A DNA stretch of 64,000 nt from Streptomyces sp. VRA16 Mangrove soil (GCF_017377775.1 NZ_JAFVLN010000007.1:124001-188000); one strand, 5' to 3'; positions 42,146-51,011 are shown, counted from the stretch's first letter. Made by a program: numbers and translations. Notes: generated by a model from the letters alone, not told the origin.

Positions 42146-43327
42146 ATGAGCACCAAGGACTTCATCGAGAAGGACTACTACAAGGTCCTCGGCGTCCCCA
42201 AGGACGCCACCGACGCCGAGATCAAGAAGGCGTACCGCAAGCTCGCCCGGGAGAACCACCCCGACGCCAACAAGGGCAACCCCAAGGCGGAGGAGCGCTT
42301 CAAGGAGATCTCCGAGGCGAACGACATCCTCGGCGACCCCAAGAAGCGCAAGGAGTACGACGAGGCGCGCGCCCTGTTCGGCAACGGCGGATTCCGTCCG
42401 GGGCCCGGCGGGGCCGGCGGCTCGTTCAACTTCGACCTGGGCGACCTCTTCGGAGGCGGCGCCCAGGGCGGCGGTGGCCAGGGCGGGTTCGGCGGCGGCA
42501 TAGGCGATGTCTTCGGCGGCCTGTTCAACCGGGGCGGCGCGGGCACGGGCACCCGTACCCAGCCGCGCCGCGGCCAGGACATCGAGTCCGAGGTGACGCT
42601 CAGCTTCACCGAGGCCGTGGACGGTGCGACGGTGCCGCTGCGGATGTCCTCCCAGGCGCCCTGCAAGGCGTGTTCGGGCACCGGCGACAAGAACGGCACA
42701 CCGCGCGTGTGCCCGACCTGCGTCGGCACCGGGCAGGTCTCGCGGGGCGGTGGTGGCGGTTTCTCCCTCACCGACCCGTGCGTGGACTGCAAGGGCCGCG
42801 GCCTGATCGCCGAGACCCCTTGCGAGGTCTGCAAGGGCAGCGGTCGCGCCAAGTCGTCCCGCACCATGCAGGTCCGCATCCCCGCCGGTGTCTCCGACGG
42901 TCAGCGCATCCGCCTGCGCGGCAAGGGCGCGCCGGGCGAGCGGGGCGGCCCGGCGGGTGACCTGTACGTCGTCGTGCACGTCGACGCCCACCCGGTCTTC
43001 GGCCGCAAGGGCGACAACCTCACGGTCACCGTCCCGGTGACGTTCGACGAGGCGACGCTCGGCGGCGAGGTCAAGGTGCCCACGCTCGGTGGTCCGCCGG
43101 TCACCCTGAAGCTGCCCCCGGGCACGCCGAACGGGCGGACGATGCGGGCCCGCGGCAAGGGCGCCGTTCGCAAGGACGGCACGCGCGGCGACCTGCTGGT
43201 CACCGTCGAGGTCGCCGTCCCCAAGGACCTGCCCGAAGAGGCCCGTTCGGCCCTTGAGTCGTACCGCAAGGCGACTGAGGACACCGATGTGCGGGCAGAA
43301 CTGTTCCAGGCCGCGAAGGGAGCTTGA
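42146..43327 (+). CDS. dnaJ: Hsp40 cochaperone DnaJ
   Basis: 393 residues. The J domain has HPD at 38-40 and stimulates DnaK ATPase. A Gly/Phe-rich linker (about 75-145; FGGGAQGGGGQGGFGGG) follows, then four CxxCxGxG zinc motifs (CKACSGTG, CPTCVGTG, CVDCKGRG, CEVCKGSG, about 172-235) and two C-terminal client-binding beta domains. It is separated from grpE by 48 bp containing a GGAGGG ribosome site. It is the DnaJ1 type encoded in the dnaK operon; a second, HrcA-linked DnaJ commonly exists elsewhere in Streptomyces. Confidence 0.97.
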   Translation: MSTKDFIEKDYYKVLGVPKDATDAEIKKAYRKLARENHPDANKGNPKAEERFKEISEANDILGDPKKRKEYDEARALFGNGGFRPGPGGAGGSFNFDLGDLFGGGAQGGGGQGGFGGGIGDVFGGLFNRGGAGTGTRTQPRRGQDIESEVTLSFTEAVDGATVPLRMSSQAPCKACSGTGDKNGTPRVCPTCVGTGQVSRGGGGGFSLTDPCVDCKGRGLIAETPCEVCKGSGRAKSSRTMQVRIPAGVSDGQRIRLRGKGAPGERGGPAGDLYVVVHVDAHPVFGRKGDNLTVTVPVTFDEATLGGEVKVPTLGGPPVTLKLPPGTPNGRTMRARGKGAVRKDGTRGDLLVTVEVAVPKDLPEEARSALESYRKATEDTDVRAELFQAAKGA

Positions 43328-43332
43328 GCCGG

Positions 43333-43782
43333 ATGGACGGCCGTCGACGAAACAACCCGTACGAACTGACCGACGAGACCCCGGTCTACGTCATTTCGGT
43401 GGCGGCCCAGCTGTCCGGCCTGCATCCGCAGACCCTGCGCCAGTACGACCGCCTCGGCCTGGTCTCCCCCGACCGCACGGCCGGGCGCGGCCGGCGGTAC
43501 TCGGCCCGTGACATCGAACTGCTCCGCCAGGTGCAGGAGTTGTCGCAGACCGAGGGCATCAACCTGGCCGGCATCAAGCGCATCATCGAGCTGGAGAACC
43601 AGGTCGCCGCGCTCCAGGCCCGGGTGGCGGAGCTGTCCGCCGCCGTGGAGGGAGCCGCCGCGGCCATGCAGCAACGTGAGGCGGCGGTGCACGCCTCGTA
43701 CCGCCGCGACCTGGTCCCGTACCAGGAGGTGCAGCAGACCAGCGCGCTGGTGGTGTGGCGGCCGAAGCGTCCCCAGGACTGA
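43333..43782 (+). CDS. hspR: Heat-shock repressor HspR (MerR family)
   Basis: 149 residues from ATG 43333, 5 bp after the dnaJ stop. The MerR-type winged helix (VYVISVAAQLSGLHPQTLRQYDRLGLVSPDRTAGRGRRYSARDI, about 18-61) is followed by a coiled coil (GIKRIIELENQVAALQARVAELSAAVEGAAAAMQQRE). The C-terminus ends TSALVVWRPKRPQD, the HspR tail contacted by DnaK. It represses its own operon through the HAIR boxes at 39476-39548 and probably clpB through those at 57355-57405. Confidence 0.96.
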   Translation: MDGRRRNNPYELTDETPVYVISVAAQLSGLHPQTLRQYDRLGLVSPDRTAGRGRRYSARDIELLRQVQELSQTEGINLAGIKRIIELENQVAALQARVAELSAAVEGAAAAMQQREAAVHASYRRDLVPYQEVQQTSALVVWRPKRPQD

Positions 43783-43803
43783 CGTCCGCAGGACCGAGCG
43801 TTC

Positions 43804-43844
43804 GCGAGAGGGGCCCGGAGGCGATGCCTCCGGGCCCCTCTCGC
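43804..43844. terminator. Terminator of the dnaK operon
   Basis: A perfect 19-bp stem (GCGAGAGGGGCCCGGAGGC and complement) with a GAT loop, 21 bp after the hspR stop and 20 bp before the acetyltransferase start. No T tract. Confidence 0.88.
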
Positions 43845-43864
43845 CGTCCGGCAGGATGGATGCC

Positions 43865-44383
43865 ATGACCGAGATCCGTACCCCCCGTCTGCTCCTGCGC
43901 CGCTGGCTCCCCGACGACGACCTGGCCCCGCTGGCCGACATCCAGTCCGACCCGGCGGTGATGCGCCACGTCGGCGACGGCGCCCCGCGCTCCCTCGACG
44001 AGAGCGCCGAGGACATCGAGCGCTGGGAGGAGGAGTGGGACGACGAGGGCTTCGGTGTCTTCGCCGTCGAACTCCTCGGCTCCGGCGAGCTGGCGGGAGC
44101 GGTCGGCCTGTACGTACCCGACGCCCCGCCGCGGGTGGCGGGCCACATCGGCGTCCAGTGGCGGCTCGGCCGCCAGTTCTGGGGCCAGGGCTACGCCTCC
44201 GAGGCGGCCCAGGCGTCCCTGGAGTTCGCCCTCCAGGACCGGGGCATCGACCGGGTCGTGGCGGTGGTCGCCGAGGGCGACACCTCGTCGGTGAAGGTCC
44301 TGGAGAAGCTCGGCATGGAGTTCACGGGCGAGGCCGACGGCGCCCGGCTGTACGCCATCGACCTCACGGAGTACGAGGGCTGA
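43865..44383 (+). CDS. GNAT-family N-acetyltransferase (RimJ/RimL-like)
   Basis: A 172-residue acetyl-CoA-dependent transferase. TPRLLLRRWLPDDDLAPLA (residues 6-24) is the usual RimJ/RimL opening, and GRQFWGQGYASEAAQASLEF (about 101-120) contains the acetyl-CoA pyrophosphate loop. ERAGA-like late strands and VLEKLGMEFTGEAD complete the fold. ATG 43865 is the third of several nearby ATGs and fits best with AGGA upstream. It stands alone after the dnaK terminator. The acceptor (protein N-terminus, antibiotic or small amine) cannot be deduced. Confidence 0.85.
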   Translation: MTEIRTPRLLLRRWLPDDDLAPLADIQSDPAVMRHVGDGAPRSLDESAEDIERWEEEWDDEGFGVFAVELLGSGELAGAVGLYVPDAPPRVAGHIGVQWRLGRQFWGQGYASEAAQASLEFALQDRGIDRVVAVVAEGDTSSVKVLEKLGMEFTGEADGARLYAIDLTEYEG

Positions 44384-44464
44384 GCGAGGGGCGTACGGCC
44401 GCGCGGGTCGCGGTCCGGCGGTCCGGCCCGGCCGGGTCTGTCCGGAACCTGTGACGTCTCCGCG

Positions 44465-46273
44465 TCACCACGAGCCGCCGCCGCCCCCGCCCGTGCCGCC
44501 GCCGACACCGCCGGAGCCGCCGCTCGAACCGCCGCCGCTGCTGCCGCCGCCCCCGCTGGAGGACGGCGCCGTGGTGGACACGGCCGCCGCGGCGACGAGG
44601 GTCACCGCCAGTGCCGGGAGGTACTGGGCCAGCGTGGTCGAGCCGCGGGGGCCGCCGGGGACGGCGGTGGCCTCGGCGACGGTCCGCTCCCAGCGTTCCG
44701 CCATGCCCAGGGCCACGGCCCAGGCGGTGAGCAGCTCCAACTGGTCCTTGTCGTAGGGGACTTCACCCTCCGGCCGGGCCGCGGCGCCGCCGAGCCACCG
44801 TCGGAAGCCCTCCACCTGGAGCCGCAGGGCCGCGCCCTCGGCCGTACGGGAGTGCAGTTCCCAGGAGTGGAACAGCAGGGCGATGCCGATCCCCGTCAAG
44901 GCCGCGCCCGCGCTGTACACCGGCGGGCCCGAGGACTTCACGGCGCCGTTGAGGACCGTGCCGACGCACGCCGTGACGGCTCCGGCGAGGGTCAGACCGA
45001 GCCCGGCCCACCGGCCCGCCAGGACGCGCCGCGCACTGGACGGCTGCCACAGCCCGCTCGTCTCCATCCATGCGGTGAGCCTGGTGTTCAGGGAGTTCCA
45101 GGCGGACCTGAACAGCGGGTCGTAGCGGCTGCCGAGGACGAACTCCTTGCGTCCCGCGAACATGTCGTCCAGCACGGCCGTGGTGTCCGCGTCCGGAACG
45201 CCCGCCAGGCCGGGCGTACGGCGCAGCACGGGATGCCGCCCCGTGCCCCGCACGGAGATGTGCCTGCGCAGCGACGCATGGAGCAGCCACGCCACCTGGT
45301 GGTGCGGTTCGACCCGTTCGGCGAGGAGGATGCCGCCCTGGGCGGGGGTGAGCCCTTCGGGCGGCGAGGCGGCGTCACGGACCTCCACCGGGGCGTCCGG
45401 CCGCCGGTCACGTCCGGCGAGCCGCAGCGCGACGACCGTCGACAGGGCGCAGCCCAGGGCGATTCCGGCCACGGTCAGCGCGGTCCGCAGGGGGTTCGGT
45501 GACGCCTCGGCGGTGGGTGTCGCCCCGGTGGGCGGCCGGAGCGCGGCCGCCTTGCCGTCGCCGTTCGGCGCACCGGCGGAGGCGTACACGGTGACGCCGT
45601 GACCGGCCCGGATCGTCCCCGGTGCGCCGCCGAGCCGCCCGTCCCCGGTCCCGGTGAACGGGCAGCTCTGCCGCGATCCGGTCCTGCCCCGCACGCAGCG
45701 CACCCTGTCCAGGCCGAAGGGCGCGGTGACCTGCACTTCCACGTTCCGCAGATCGACCTCCCAACCGGTGCCGACGGCGTCCCAGGCGAGCCTGCCCTTC
45801 TTGACGACGTCCGGGAGCGGGTACGAGATCCGGTAACGGTGCAGCCCGCTGACCGTTCGGCCGGCGTCACCGACCCGGATGTTCTGGTGGTTGTTGTCGC
45901 CGTACACGAGTTCGTACGGGACCGGAGCCCCGTCCATCGTGGCGCGGACCTCGTCGTCGTCGATGCCGTACGGCAGCCCGGGGATGTCGCGGTAGATGCC
46001 GTGGCGCCCGTCCACCGGGTGCCCGAAGTCGTAGTCGATGACCTCGGTGACGCGTGCGCTGCCGTCCTCGGCGATCCGCGCGCCGACCCACATGCGGTCG
46101 ACCCGCTCGGTGTTCCCGGCGGCCCCGGCGAACCACACGACGAGCCCGAGCAGCACGGTGACGACCACGGTCCACACGCTGCCGCGCACTCTGAGCCGCC
46201 GCGTGGGGGAGAACCCGGCTCCGGCGCCGTCCTTCTTCGCTCCGCTCAAGACGCCCCCAACTGCCGCGTGCAC
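44465..46273 (-). CDS. DUF2207-domain membrane protein
   Basis: About 602 residues. After a short cytoplasmic segment comes one helix (SVWTVVVTVLLGLVVWFAG), an extracytoplasmic DUF2207 domain (DRMWVGARIAEDGSARVTEVIDYDF ... YRISYPLPDVV), two further helix regions near 290 and 450-490, and a C-terminal helix ending in a Gly/Ser-rich tail (GGGGSSGGGSSGG). Function of the family is unknown; it is common in Actinobacteria. The start is uncertain: GTG 46273 has no ribosome site but sits 11 nt after a TAGGCT -10-like element, and a TTG at 46249 follows GGGGG. It diverges from the GH5 gene across the 16-bp operator pair. Confidence 0.8.
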   Translation of the reverse strand: MHAAVGGVLSGAKKDGAGAGFSPTRRLRVRGSVWTVVVTVLLGLVVWFAGAAGNTERVDRMWVGARIAEDGSARVTEVIDYDFGHPVDGRHGIYRDIPGLPYGIDDDEVRATMDGAPVPYELVYGDNNHQNIRVGDAGRTVSGLHRYRISYPLPDVVKKGRLAWDAVGTGWEVDLRNVEVQVTAPFGLDRVRCVRGRTGSRQSCPFTGTGDGRLGGAPGTIRAGHGVTVYASAGAPNGDGKAAALRPPTGATPTAEASPNPLRTALTVAGIALGCALSTVVALRLAGRDRRPDAPVEVRDAASPPEGLTPAQGGILLAERVEPHHQVAWLLHASLRRHISVRGTGRHPVLRRTPGLAGVPDADTTAVLDDMFAGRKEFVLGSRYDPLFRSAWNSLNTRLTAWMETSGLWQPSSARRVLAGRWAGLGLTLAGAVTACVGTVLNGAVKSSGPPVYSAGAALTGIGIALLFHSWELHSRTAEGAALRLQVEGFRRWLGGAAARPEGEVPYDKDQLELLTAWAVALGMAERWERTVAEATAVPGGPRGSTTLAQYLPALAVTLVAAAAVSTTAPSSSGGGGSSGGGSSGGSGGVGGGTGGGGGGSW

Positions 46274-46345
46274 GAAAGGGCAGCAGCCTAGGGCCGTTCG
46301 GTCCCAGCCGCCACAGTGACAACGTGTCGAGCGGGGCCACAGTTG

Positions 46346-46361
46346 TTGAAGCGCTTCGACG
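46346..46361. promoter_or_regulatory. LacI-type operator, distal copy
   Basis: TTGAAGCGCTTCGACG, containing the palindrome GAAGCGCTTC with its central CG step, the usual form of LacI-family operators. It is identical over 16 bp to the copy at 46466-46481, 120 bp away (between starts), allowing DNA looping. It is 73 bp upstream of the divergent DUF2207 start. Confidence 0.75.
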
Positions 46362-46465
46362 CTGACACATCTCACAGAAATCGTCAACTCCCCTGTGAGT
46401 AGCGGGATTTCGCTGCGTCCGGCCTGTTGCCCTCCCGGAATCGCCTCACTAGTCTCGCCCGGCAA

Positions 46466-46481
46466 TTGAAGCGCTTCGACG
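46466..46481. promoter_or_regulatory. LacI-type operator, proximal copy before the GH5 gene
   Basis: An identical 16-mer TTGAAGCGCTTCGACG ends 18 bp before ATG 46500, just upstream of the AGGAG ribosome site. Bound repressor would block the promoter or elongation. It differs from the CebR box (TGGGAGCGCTCCCA) in the arms, so a different LacI member is likely. Confidence 0.78.
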
Positions 46482-46499
46482 AACAGGAGTCGCATCACC

Positions 46500-48275
46500 A
46501 TGAGAACCGGGACGAGCAGCAAGCACGAAGCGCAGCGAGCCGGCCGGCCACCGGCCCGCGGACGCCACAGGATGGCCGTTTTCGTGGTGGCTCTGGCCGC
46601 CATCGGCGCCCTCTGCGCCGGGACGGCCGCAGCCGCGCCCGCCGACCAGCGGTCCCGGGCGACCGCCAAGGCCGCGGCGGTCACGGTCCCGCGCGACCCG
46701 ATGGCCGCCGTGGCCCGGATGCAGCCCGGCTGGAACCTCGGCAACACCTTCGACGCCATCCCCGACGAGACCAGCTGGGGCAACCCGCTCACCACCAAGG
46801 CGACGTTCGACGGCCTGCGGGCCCAGGGCTTCCGCAGCGTCCGCATTCCCGTCACGTGGTACCCCCACCAGTCCGACACCGCCCCCTACGCCATCGACCC
46901 GACGTGGATGAAGCGGGTCAAGCAGGTTGTCGACTGGGCCCTGGAGGACGGCCTCTACGTCGAGATCAACGTCCACCACGACTCGTGGCAGTGGATCGCC
47001 GACATGTCCACCGACCACGACAAGGTCATGGCCAGGTTCAAGGCGACCTGGCAGCAGATCGCCACCACCTTCAAGGACGAACCGCGCGCGCTGCTCATGG
47101 AGAGCATCAACGAGCCGCAGTTCAACAACGCGACCGACGCCCAGAAGACCCAGTACCTGCGTGAGCTCAACACGGCCTTCCACGACGTCGTGCGCGCGTC
47201 CGGTGGGCAGAACAAGGACCGTCTGCTCGTCCTGCCCTCGGAGGAGACCAACAGCGCCCAGCACTGGCTCGACGACCTGTCGACGACGATGACGGGGCTG
47301 CGCGACCGCAACCTCGTGGCGACCGTGCACTACTACAGCTGGTACCCGTTCAGCGTGAACATCGCGGGCGGCACGACCTACGACGCCACGAGCCAGAAGG
47401 ACCTGACCGACGGCTTCGCCCGGGTGCACGACACCTTCGCCGCCAAGGGCATCCCCGTCTACGTGGGCGAGGTCGGCCTGCTCACCTCCCCCTACTCCGG
47501 TGTCGTCGAGCGCGGCGAGATGCTGAAGTACTACGAGCACCTCACCTACGAGGCCCGGCGCAGCGGATTCACCACGGCGCTCTGGGACGCCGCGAACGAC
47601 TTCCTCAACCGCGGCACCATGCAGTGGATGGTTCCCGAGATGGAAGCCCTGATGAAGACGTCCTGGACCACCCGCTCGGGCACCGCCTCCACCGACAACG
47701 TCTTCCTGCCCGCCTCCGGCGCCCTCACGGCGCAGACCCTCACCCTGAACCCCAACGGCCAGACGTTCACCGGCCTGTGGGAGGGCGACCGTGAGCTGAC
47801 CTCGGGCAGCGACTACACCCTCGACGGCGACCGGCTCACCCTCACCGCCGACGCCCTCACCCGGCTCGCGGGCGACCGCGCCCACGGCGTCAACGCCACC
47901 CTTGAGATCCGCTACTCCGCCGGTGTGCCCTGGAAGCTCTTCATCCGCTCCTACGACAAGCCGGTGCTCTCCAACGCCACCGGAACGCTGGACGGCCTGA
48001 CCATCCCGACCCGGTTCAACGGCGCCCTGATGGCCAACGTGGAGTCCACCTACGCCGACGGCACCGCGGCCGGACCGGCGTCCTGGACCACGTTCCAGTC
48101 GTTCGACAACTACCGCGCCGACTACAGCGCCAACACCACCACTGTGAAGCCGGACTTCCTCAAGTCGCTCAAGGACGACGCTCCGGTCACACTCACGTTC
48201 CGCTTCTGGACGGGTGACAACATCACGTACACCATCACCAAGTCCGGCAACACCGTGACAGGGACTACGTCCTGA
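46500..48275 (+). CDS. Secreted GH5 endoglucanase with X2 and CBM46-like modules
   Basis: 591 residues. A basic N-terminal extension, then a hydrophobic signal (AVFVVALAAIGALCAGTAAAA) cleaved near residue 45. The GH5 barrel (about 65-395) shows GWNLGNTFDA, VRIPVTWYPH, INVHHDSWQW, ESINEPQF with the acid/base Glu, and VYVGEVGLL with the nucleophile Glu, as in subfamily 4. An Ig-like X2 module (ASGALTAQTLTLNPNGQTFTGL..., about 400-485) and a C-terminal beta module (about 490-591) recall CBM46 of Bacillus halodurans Cel5B. It should hydrolyse mixed-linkage glucan, xyloglucan or cellulose. Two LacI-type operators upstream indicate sugar induction. Confidence 0.92.
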   Translation: MRTGTSSKHEAQRAGRPPARGRHRMAVFVVALAAIGALCAGTAAAAPADQRSRATAKAAAVTVPRDPMAAVARMQPGWNLGNTFDAIPDETSWGNPLTTKATFDGLRAQGFRSVRIPVTWYPHQSDTAPYAIDPTWMKRVKQVVDWALEDGLYVEINVHHDSWQWIADMSTDHDKVMARFKATWQQIATTFKDEPRALLMESINEPQFNNATDAQKTQYLRELNTAFHDVVRASGGQNKDRLLVLPSEETNSAQHWLDDLSTTMTGLRDRNLVATVHYYSWYPFSVNIAGGTTYDATSQKDLTDGFARVHDTFAAKGIPVYVGEVGLLTSPYSGVVERGEMLKYYEHLTYEARRSGFTTALWDAANDFLNRGTMQWMVPEMEALMKTSWTTRSGTASTDNVFLPASGALTAQTLTLNPNGQTFTGLWEGDRELTSGSDYTLDGDRLTLTADALTRLAGDRAHGVNATLEIRYSAGVPWKLFIRSYDKPVLSNATGTLDGLTIPTRFNGALMANVESTYADGTAAGPASWTTFQSFDNYRADYSANTTTVKPDFLKSLKDDAPVTLTFRFWTGDNITYTITKSGNTVTGTTS

Positions 48276-48290
48276 CACACCGTCACAGAG

Positions 48291-48320
48291 CAGCCCGGTC
48301 GGCACACGCCGTCCGGGCTG
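48291..48320. terminator. Hairpin terminator after the endoglucanase gene
   Basis: CAGCCCGG and CCGGGCTG arms with a 14-nt loop, 15 bp after the GH5 stop and 7 bp before the end of the convergent DUF397 gene. Confidence 0.7.
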
Positions 48321-48326
48321 CCACGG

Positions 48327-48512
48327 TCACAACTCCCCGACGAACCTCCGCCACGCGGCTTCGCCGACCAGGAGGCGGGGGCCCTGGGTGTCCTTGGAGT
48401 CGCGGATGTGGGTGGTGCCGGGGGTGTGGGCGACCTCGACGCAGTTCGGGTCGTCGCTGCCGCTGCTGTAGCTGCTCTTGAACCAGGCCAGTTCAGAGGT
48501 CTCGCGGATCAT
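48327..48512 (-). CDS. DUF397-domain small protein
   Basis: 61 residues, ATG 48512 overlapping the upstream regulator stop by 4 bp. The LAWFKSSYSSGSDDPNCVEVAH opening, the HIRDSKDTQGPRLLV middle and the W-x-x-F-V near the end are the complete DUF397 consensus. DUF397 proteins pair with DUF5753 XRE regulators in Streptomyces (the whiJ/abaA-type loci); the WhiJ-like regulator is thought to be modulated by its DUF397 partner. Longer upstream frames are not coding-like. Confidence 0.93.
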   Translation of the reverse strand: MIRETSELAWFKSSYSSGSDDPNCVEVAHTPGTTHIRDSKDTQGPRLLVGEAAWRRFVGEL

Positions 48513-49357
48513 AGTTCTCCCAGCACTTGCTCGATGAAGACCAGTGACTCCCCTGGTGGGAGAGCCTGAGCCCGGATGATGCCACACCGCAGTTCGATGA
48601 CGCGGAGCTGTTTCGCGTCGGAGACGGGGCGTGCGGCGTAGAGGCCGTGGCAGCGTCCGATCGCTGTTCCGTCCCTGAACTTGAGCACCTCCATCTCCCC
48701 GCTCATCCCGGAGTGGTCCTCGCGGTCCGTCGGCATCACCTGGATCTCGACGTGCGGCAACTGCCCGATGTCCAGCAGGTGTTCGAGCTGACGCCGCAGC
48801 ACCATCTTCCCTCCGATCGGGCGGCGCAGGGTCACCTCTTCCTGGATGAAGCTGAGACTGGGTGCCGGATCACGCTCGAACACGGACTTCCGCGCCGCCC
48901 GTCCGGCCACGCCGCGCTCGATCTGCTCCCGCGTCAGCGTCGGTCGCCACATGGAGATGAGGGCCTGTGCGTACTCCGGTGTCTGCAACAGACCGTGCAG
49001 ATTGTGATTCCAGTACGCCGTCAGCTCGACGGCCTGCGCCTCCATTGCCGCGATGTCCCGTACCCGCTTGGGGTAGCGCACCTCCGCGACGTCCCCCTTC
49101 AGCCCCGTGATGAGCCCCCCGGCGTCCAACACCTCCTCCGCCTTGTCCAGGAACTCCGGCCGCGGAATCCGCTTCCCGGACTCGACCTTGTAGACGAGCC
49201 CCTCCCCGTACCCCATCGCGGAGGCCAGTTCGGGTACCCGCAACCCCAGCGCCTCCCGTCGCGCCTTCAGCAACCGCCCCACCAGGGCGATGACCGCCGC
49301 ACCCTGCTCGTCGCCGGGTTCGAGCTCCCAGCCGTCACTGTCCGTCGCCTCAGTCAT
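48509..49357 (-). CDS. XRE-family regulator with DUF5753 domain (WhiJ-like)
   Basis: 282 residues from ATG 49357 (GGAGGTG upstream). An N-terminal HTH (LKARREALGLRVPELASAMGYGEGLVYKVESGKRIPRPEFLDKA, about 32-74) is followed by a DUF5753 domain with ELTAYWNHNLHGLLQTPEYAQAL, SFIQEEVTLRRPIGG, QLEHLLDIGQLPHVEIQVMP and LKFRDGTAIG, which is thought to sense a signal or partner. It is coupled to the DUF397 gene. The ATP-binding protein gene is divergent, as usual in this developmental/antibiotic regulatory module. Confidence 0.93.
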   Translation of the reverse strand: MTEATDSDGWELEPGDEQGAAVIALVGRLLKARREALGLRVPELASAMGYGEGLVYKVESGKRIPRPEFLDKAEEVLDAGGLITGLKGDVAEVRYPKRVRDIAAMEAQAVELTAYWNHNLHGLLQTPEYAQALISMWRPTLTREQIERGVAGRAARKSVFERDPAPSLSFIQEEVTLRRPIGGKMVLRRQLEHLLDIGQLPHVEIQVMPTDREDHSGMSGEMEVLKFRDGTAIGRCHGLYAARPVSDAKQLRVIELRCGIIRAQALPPGESLVFIEQVLGEL

Positions 49358-49503
49358 CCGTGCGCACCTCCCGAGATTCCCCACGGCACTACCCGCACGG
49401 CACCTTGGACAGCCTGTACAGCTCTGGACAAAAGCTGGACAGTCACCGTACGTGACGGGCATGTCGCGGGTCAGGGTAGGCAGGCGCGGCCACGCTGAGT
49501 CAC

Positions 49504-50031
49504 ATGAATCAAGAAGTCGCCCAACTGGCGTGCCCCACCCATCACTTCAGCGTTCAGCTGTCGCCCACGCCCCGCGCGGCCCGGCTCGCGCGCCTCCTCG
49601 CCGTCGAACAACTTCGCACCTGGGAACTCGTGTGCGTACTGGACGGCGCGGCGCACATCGTGGCGGAGCTGGCCGCGAACGCCGTCACGCACGCCCGGCT
49701 CCCCGGGCGGGACTTCCGGCTGGTGCTGTACGTGGCCGAGGGCGTCCTGCGCATCGAGGTCGCCGACGCCCGGGGCGACCGGCGCCCTCAACTCGGCTCG
49801 GGTGAAGGGGAGTCGGGGCGCGGCCTCATCCTCGTAGAAGCACTGGCCGACCGCTGGGGCGTCACGGCGGGACCGGCGCCCCGCAAGACCGTCTGGGCTG
49901 AGATCGACCTGTCACCGGGGCGCGGAAACGCGTGCTCCGGTCACTCGGGCTTCAACCCCAAAGGAACATCCGAGAGGGAAAGAAACCTGACCAAGCCCCA
50001 CCCCTCCTCCCGCCGCCACTCGGACGGGTGA
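49504..50031 (+). CDS. HATPase_c_2 ATP-binding protein (anti-sigma serine kinase-like)
   Basis: 175 residues. Bergerat-fold motifs: N box VAELAANAVTHAR (about 54-66), G1 box VADARGDRRPQL (about 86), and G2 ESGRGLILVEALADRWGV (about 102-120). It resembles RsbW/SpoIIAB kinases that bind sigma factors or STAS antagonists, but is one of the many stand-alone Streptomyces members found beside DUF397/XRE genes. The last 35 residues are hydrophilic and variable. It lies divergent from the XRE gene. Confidence 0.9.
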   Translation: MNQEVAQLACPTHHFSVQLSPTPRAARLARLLAVEQLRTWELVCVLDGAAHIVAELAANAVTHARLPGRDFRLVLYVAEGVLRIEVADARGDRRPQLGSGEGESGRGLILVEALADRWGVTAGPAPRKTVWAEIDLSPGRGNACSGHSGFNPKGTSERERNLTKPHPSSRRHSDG

Positions 50032-50174
50032 AGGTAGCCAACTCGGCTTGCGCTGCGGCCGGTTGGTCCCTCTACGCTCACGCCCAACAACACAACCGCA
50101 AACATGCGACGGCCCCCGCCGGGATTAACGGTCCCAAGGCGAGGGCCTGACCACCGAGGAAGGCCAACTTCCCG

Positions 50175-51011
50175 ATGGATATCCAGCACCCTAGCGCGCC
50201 CCCGCACGCCGAGTCCGGCGTTGGCGGCATCGTTCACGAGAACGTGCGGCATCACAGCCGTTTCACGGTCATCGGCAACCATCTCGCACAGCATCGCGAA
50301 CTCTCCGGACTCGCCATCGGGCTCGCCGTGTACATCCAGTCGCTCCCGGCCGGGGCCCGCGCCGACATCCGCACCCTCACCGCCCGCTTCCCGGAAGGCT
50401 CCACCCGTATCGCCGCCGCCCTGCGCGAGCTGGAGACCCACGGTTACCTGCGGCGGGAGCGGCTGCGCACCCCGGACGGGAAGGTCCGCACGCGCACGGT
50501 CTCCTGCAACCGGCCCGGCGCCGTCGACCGGGCCGCCCCGGCCGTGCGCACGCCCGTACGGGAGAAGAAGCCCAAGCCCCTCGCCGTCCCGCACCCGGAA
50601 CGCGCGCCGGGGCCCGGCCTCCTGCGGGCCGCCACCGACGTCCTCGCCACCCTCCACCGCGCCGACGCCCGCCTGGCCCTCTCCGCCCGGGACGCCGAAC
50701 GGCTCGCACCCGGTGTCGCCGCCTGGCTGGAACGGGGCCTGACCCCGTCGGCCGTCCGGCACGCGCTCACCCGGGACCTCCCGGACCGCCCGATCCACCG
50801 CCCGGCGGCGCTGCTCGCACACCGGCTGACGGTGCAACTCCCGGTGTGGGACCGGCCGTTCCAGCCGCCGGCCGCCGCGCCACCCGCCCTCCATCCCCTC
50901 CACAACTGCGACGTCTGCGACCGCGCCTACCGGGGCCCGGAACCGGACCGCTGTCCCGGCTGCCGGGCCCACGCCGCCGACCCTGGGCGGGCTGCCTTAC
51001 CCCGGACGTAA
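50175..51011 (+). CDS. Winged-helix protein with C-terminal zinc ribbon
   Basis: 278 residues. An N-terminal winged-helix region (LAIGLAVYIQSLPAGARADIRTLTARFPEGSTRIAAALRELETHGYLRRERLRTPDGKVRTRTV, about 46-109) resembles replication-initiator or MarR-like HTH domains. A Pro/Ala/Arg-rich middle follows. Two CxxC pairs at the end (CDVCDRAYRGPEPDRCPGC, about 246-264) form a zinc ribbon. It follows an apparently untranslated leader of about 140 bp after the ATPase gene. It is a Streptomyces-type HTH protein seen beside such modules; target unknown. Confidence 0.75.
   Translation: MDIQHPSAPPHAESGVGGIVHENVRHHSRFTVIGNHLAQHRELSGLAIGLAVYIQSLPAGARADIRTLTARFPEGSTRIAAALRELETHGYLRRERLRTPDGKVRTRTVSCNRPGAVDRAAPAVRTPVREKKPKPLAVPHPERAPGPGLLRAATDVLATLHRADARLALSARDAERLAPGVAAWLERGLTPSAVRHALTRDLPDRPIHRPAALLAHRLTVQLPVWDRPFQPPAAAPPALHPLHNCDVCDRAYRGPEPDRCPGCRAHAADPGRAALPRT

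Noticed and set aside
46346..46481. CebR operator before the endoglucanase
   Set aside because: The CebR box is TGGGAGCGCTCCCA; here the arms are TTGAA/TTCGA, sharing only the central AGCGCT, so CebR is not the best assignment.
50032..50174. A riboswitch or attenuator in the leader of the winged-helix gene
   Set aside because: No known riboswitch core was recognised and no terminator/antiterminator pair is visible; only a purine-rich ribosome site and short GC hairpins.
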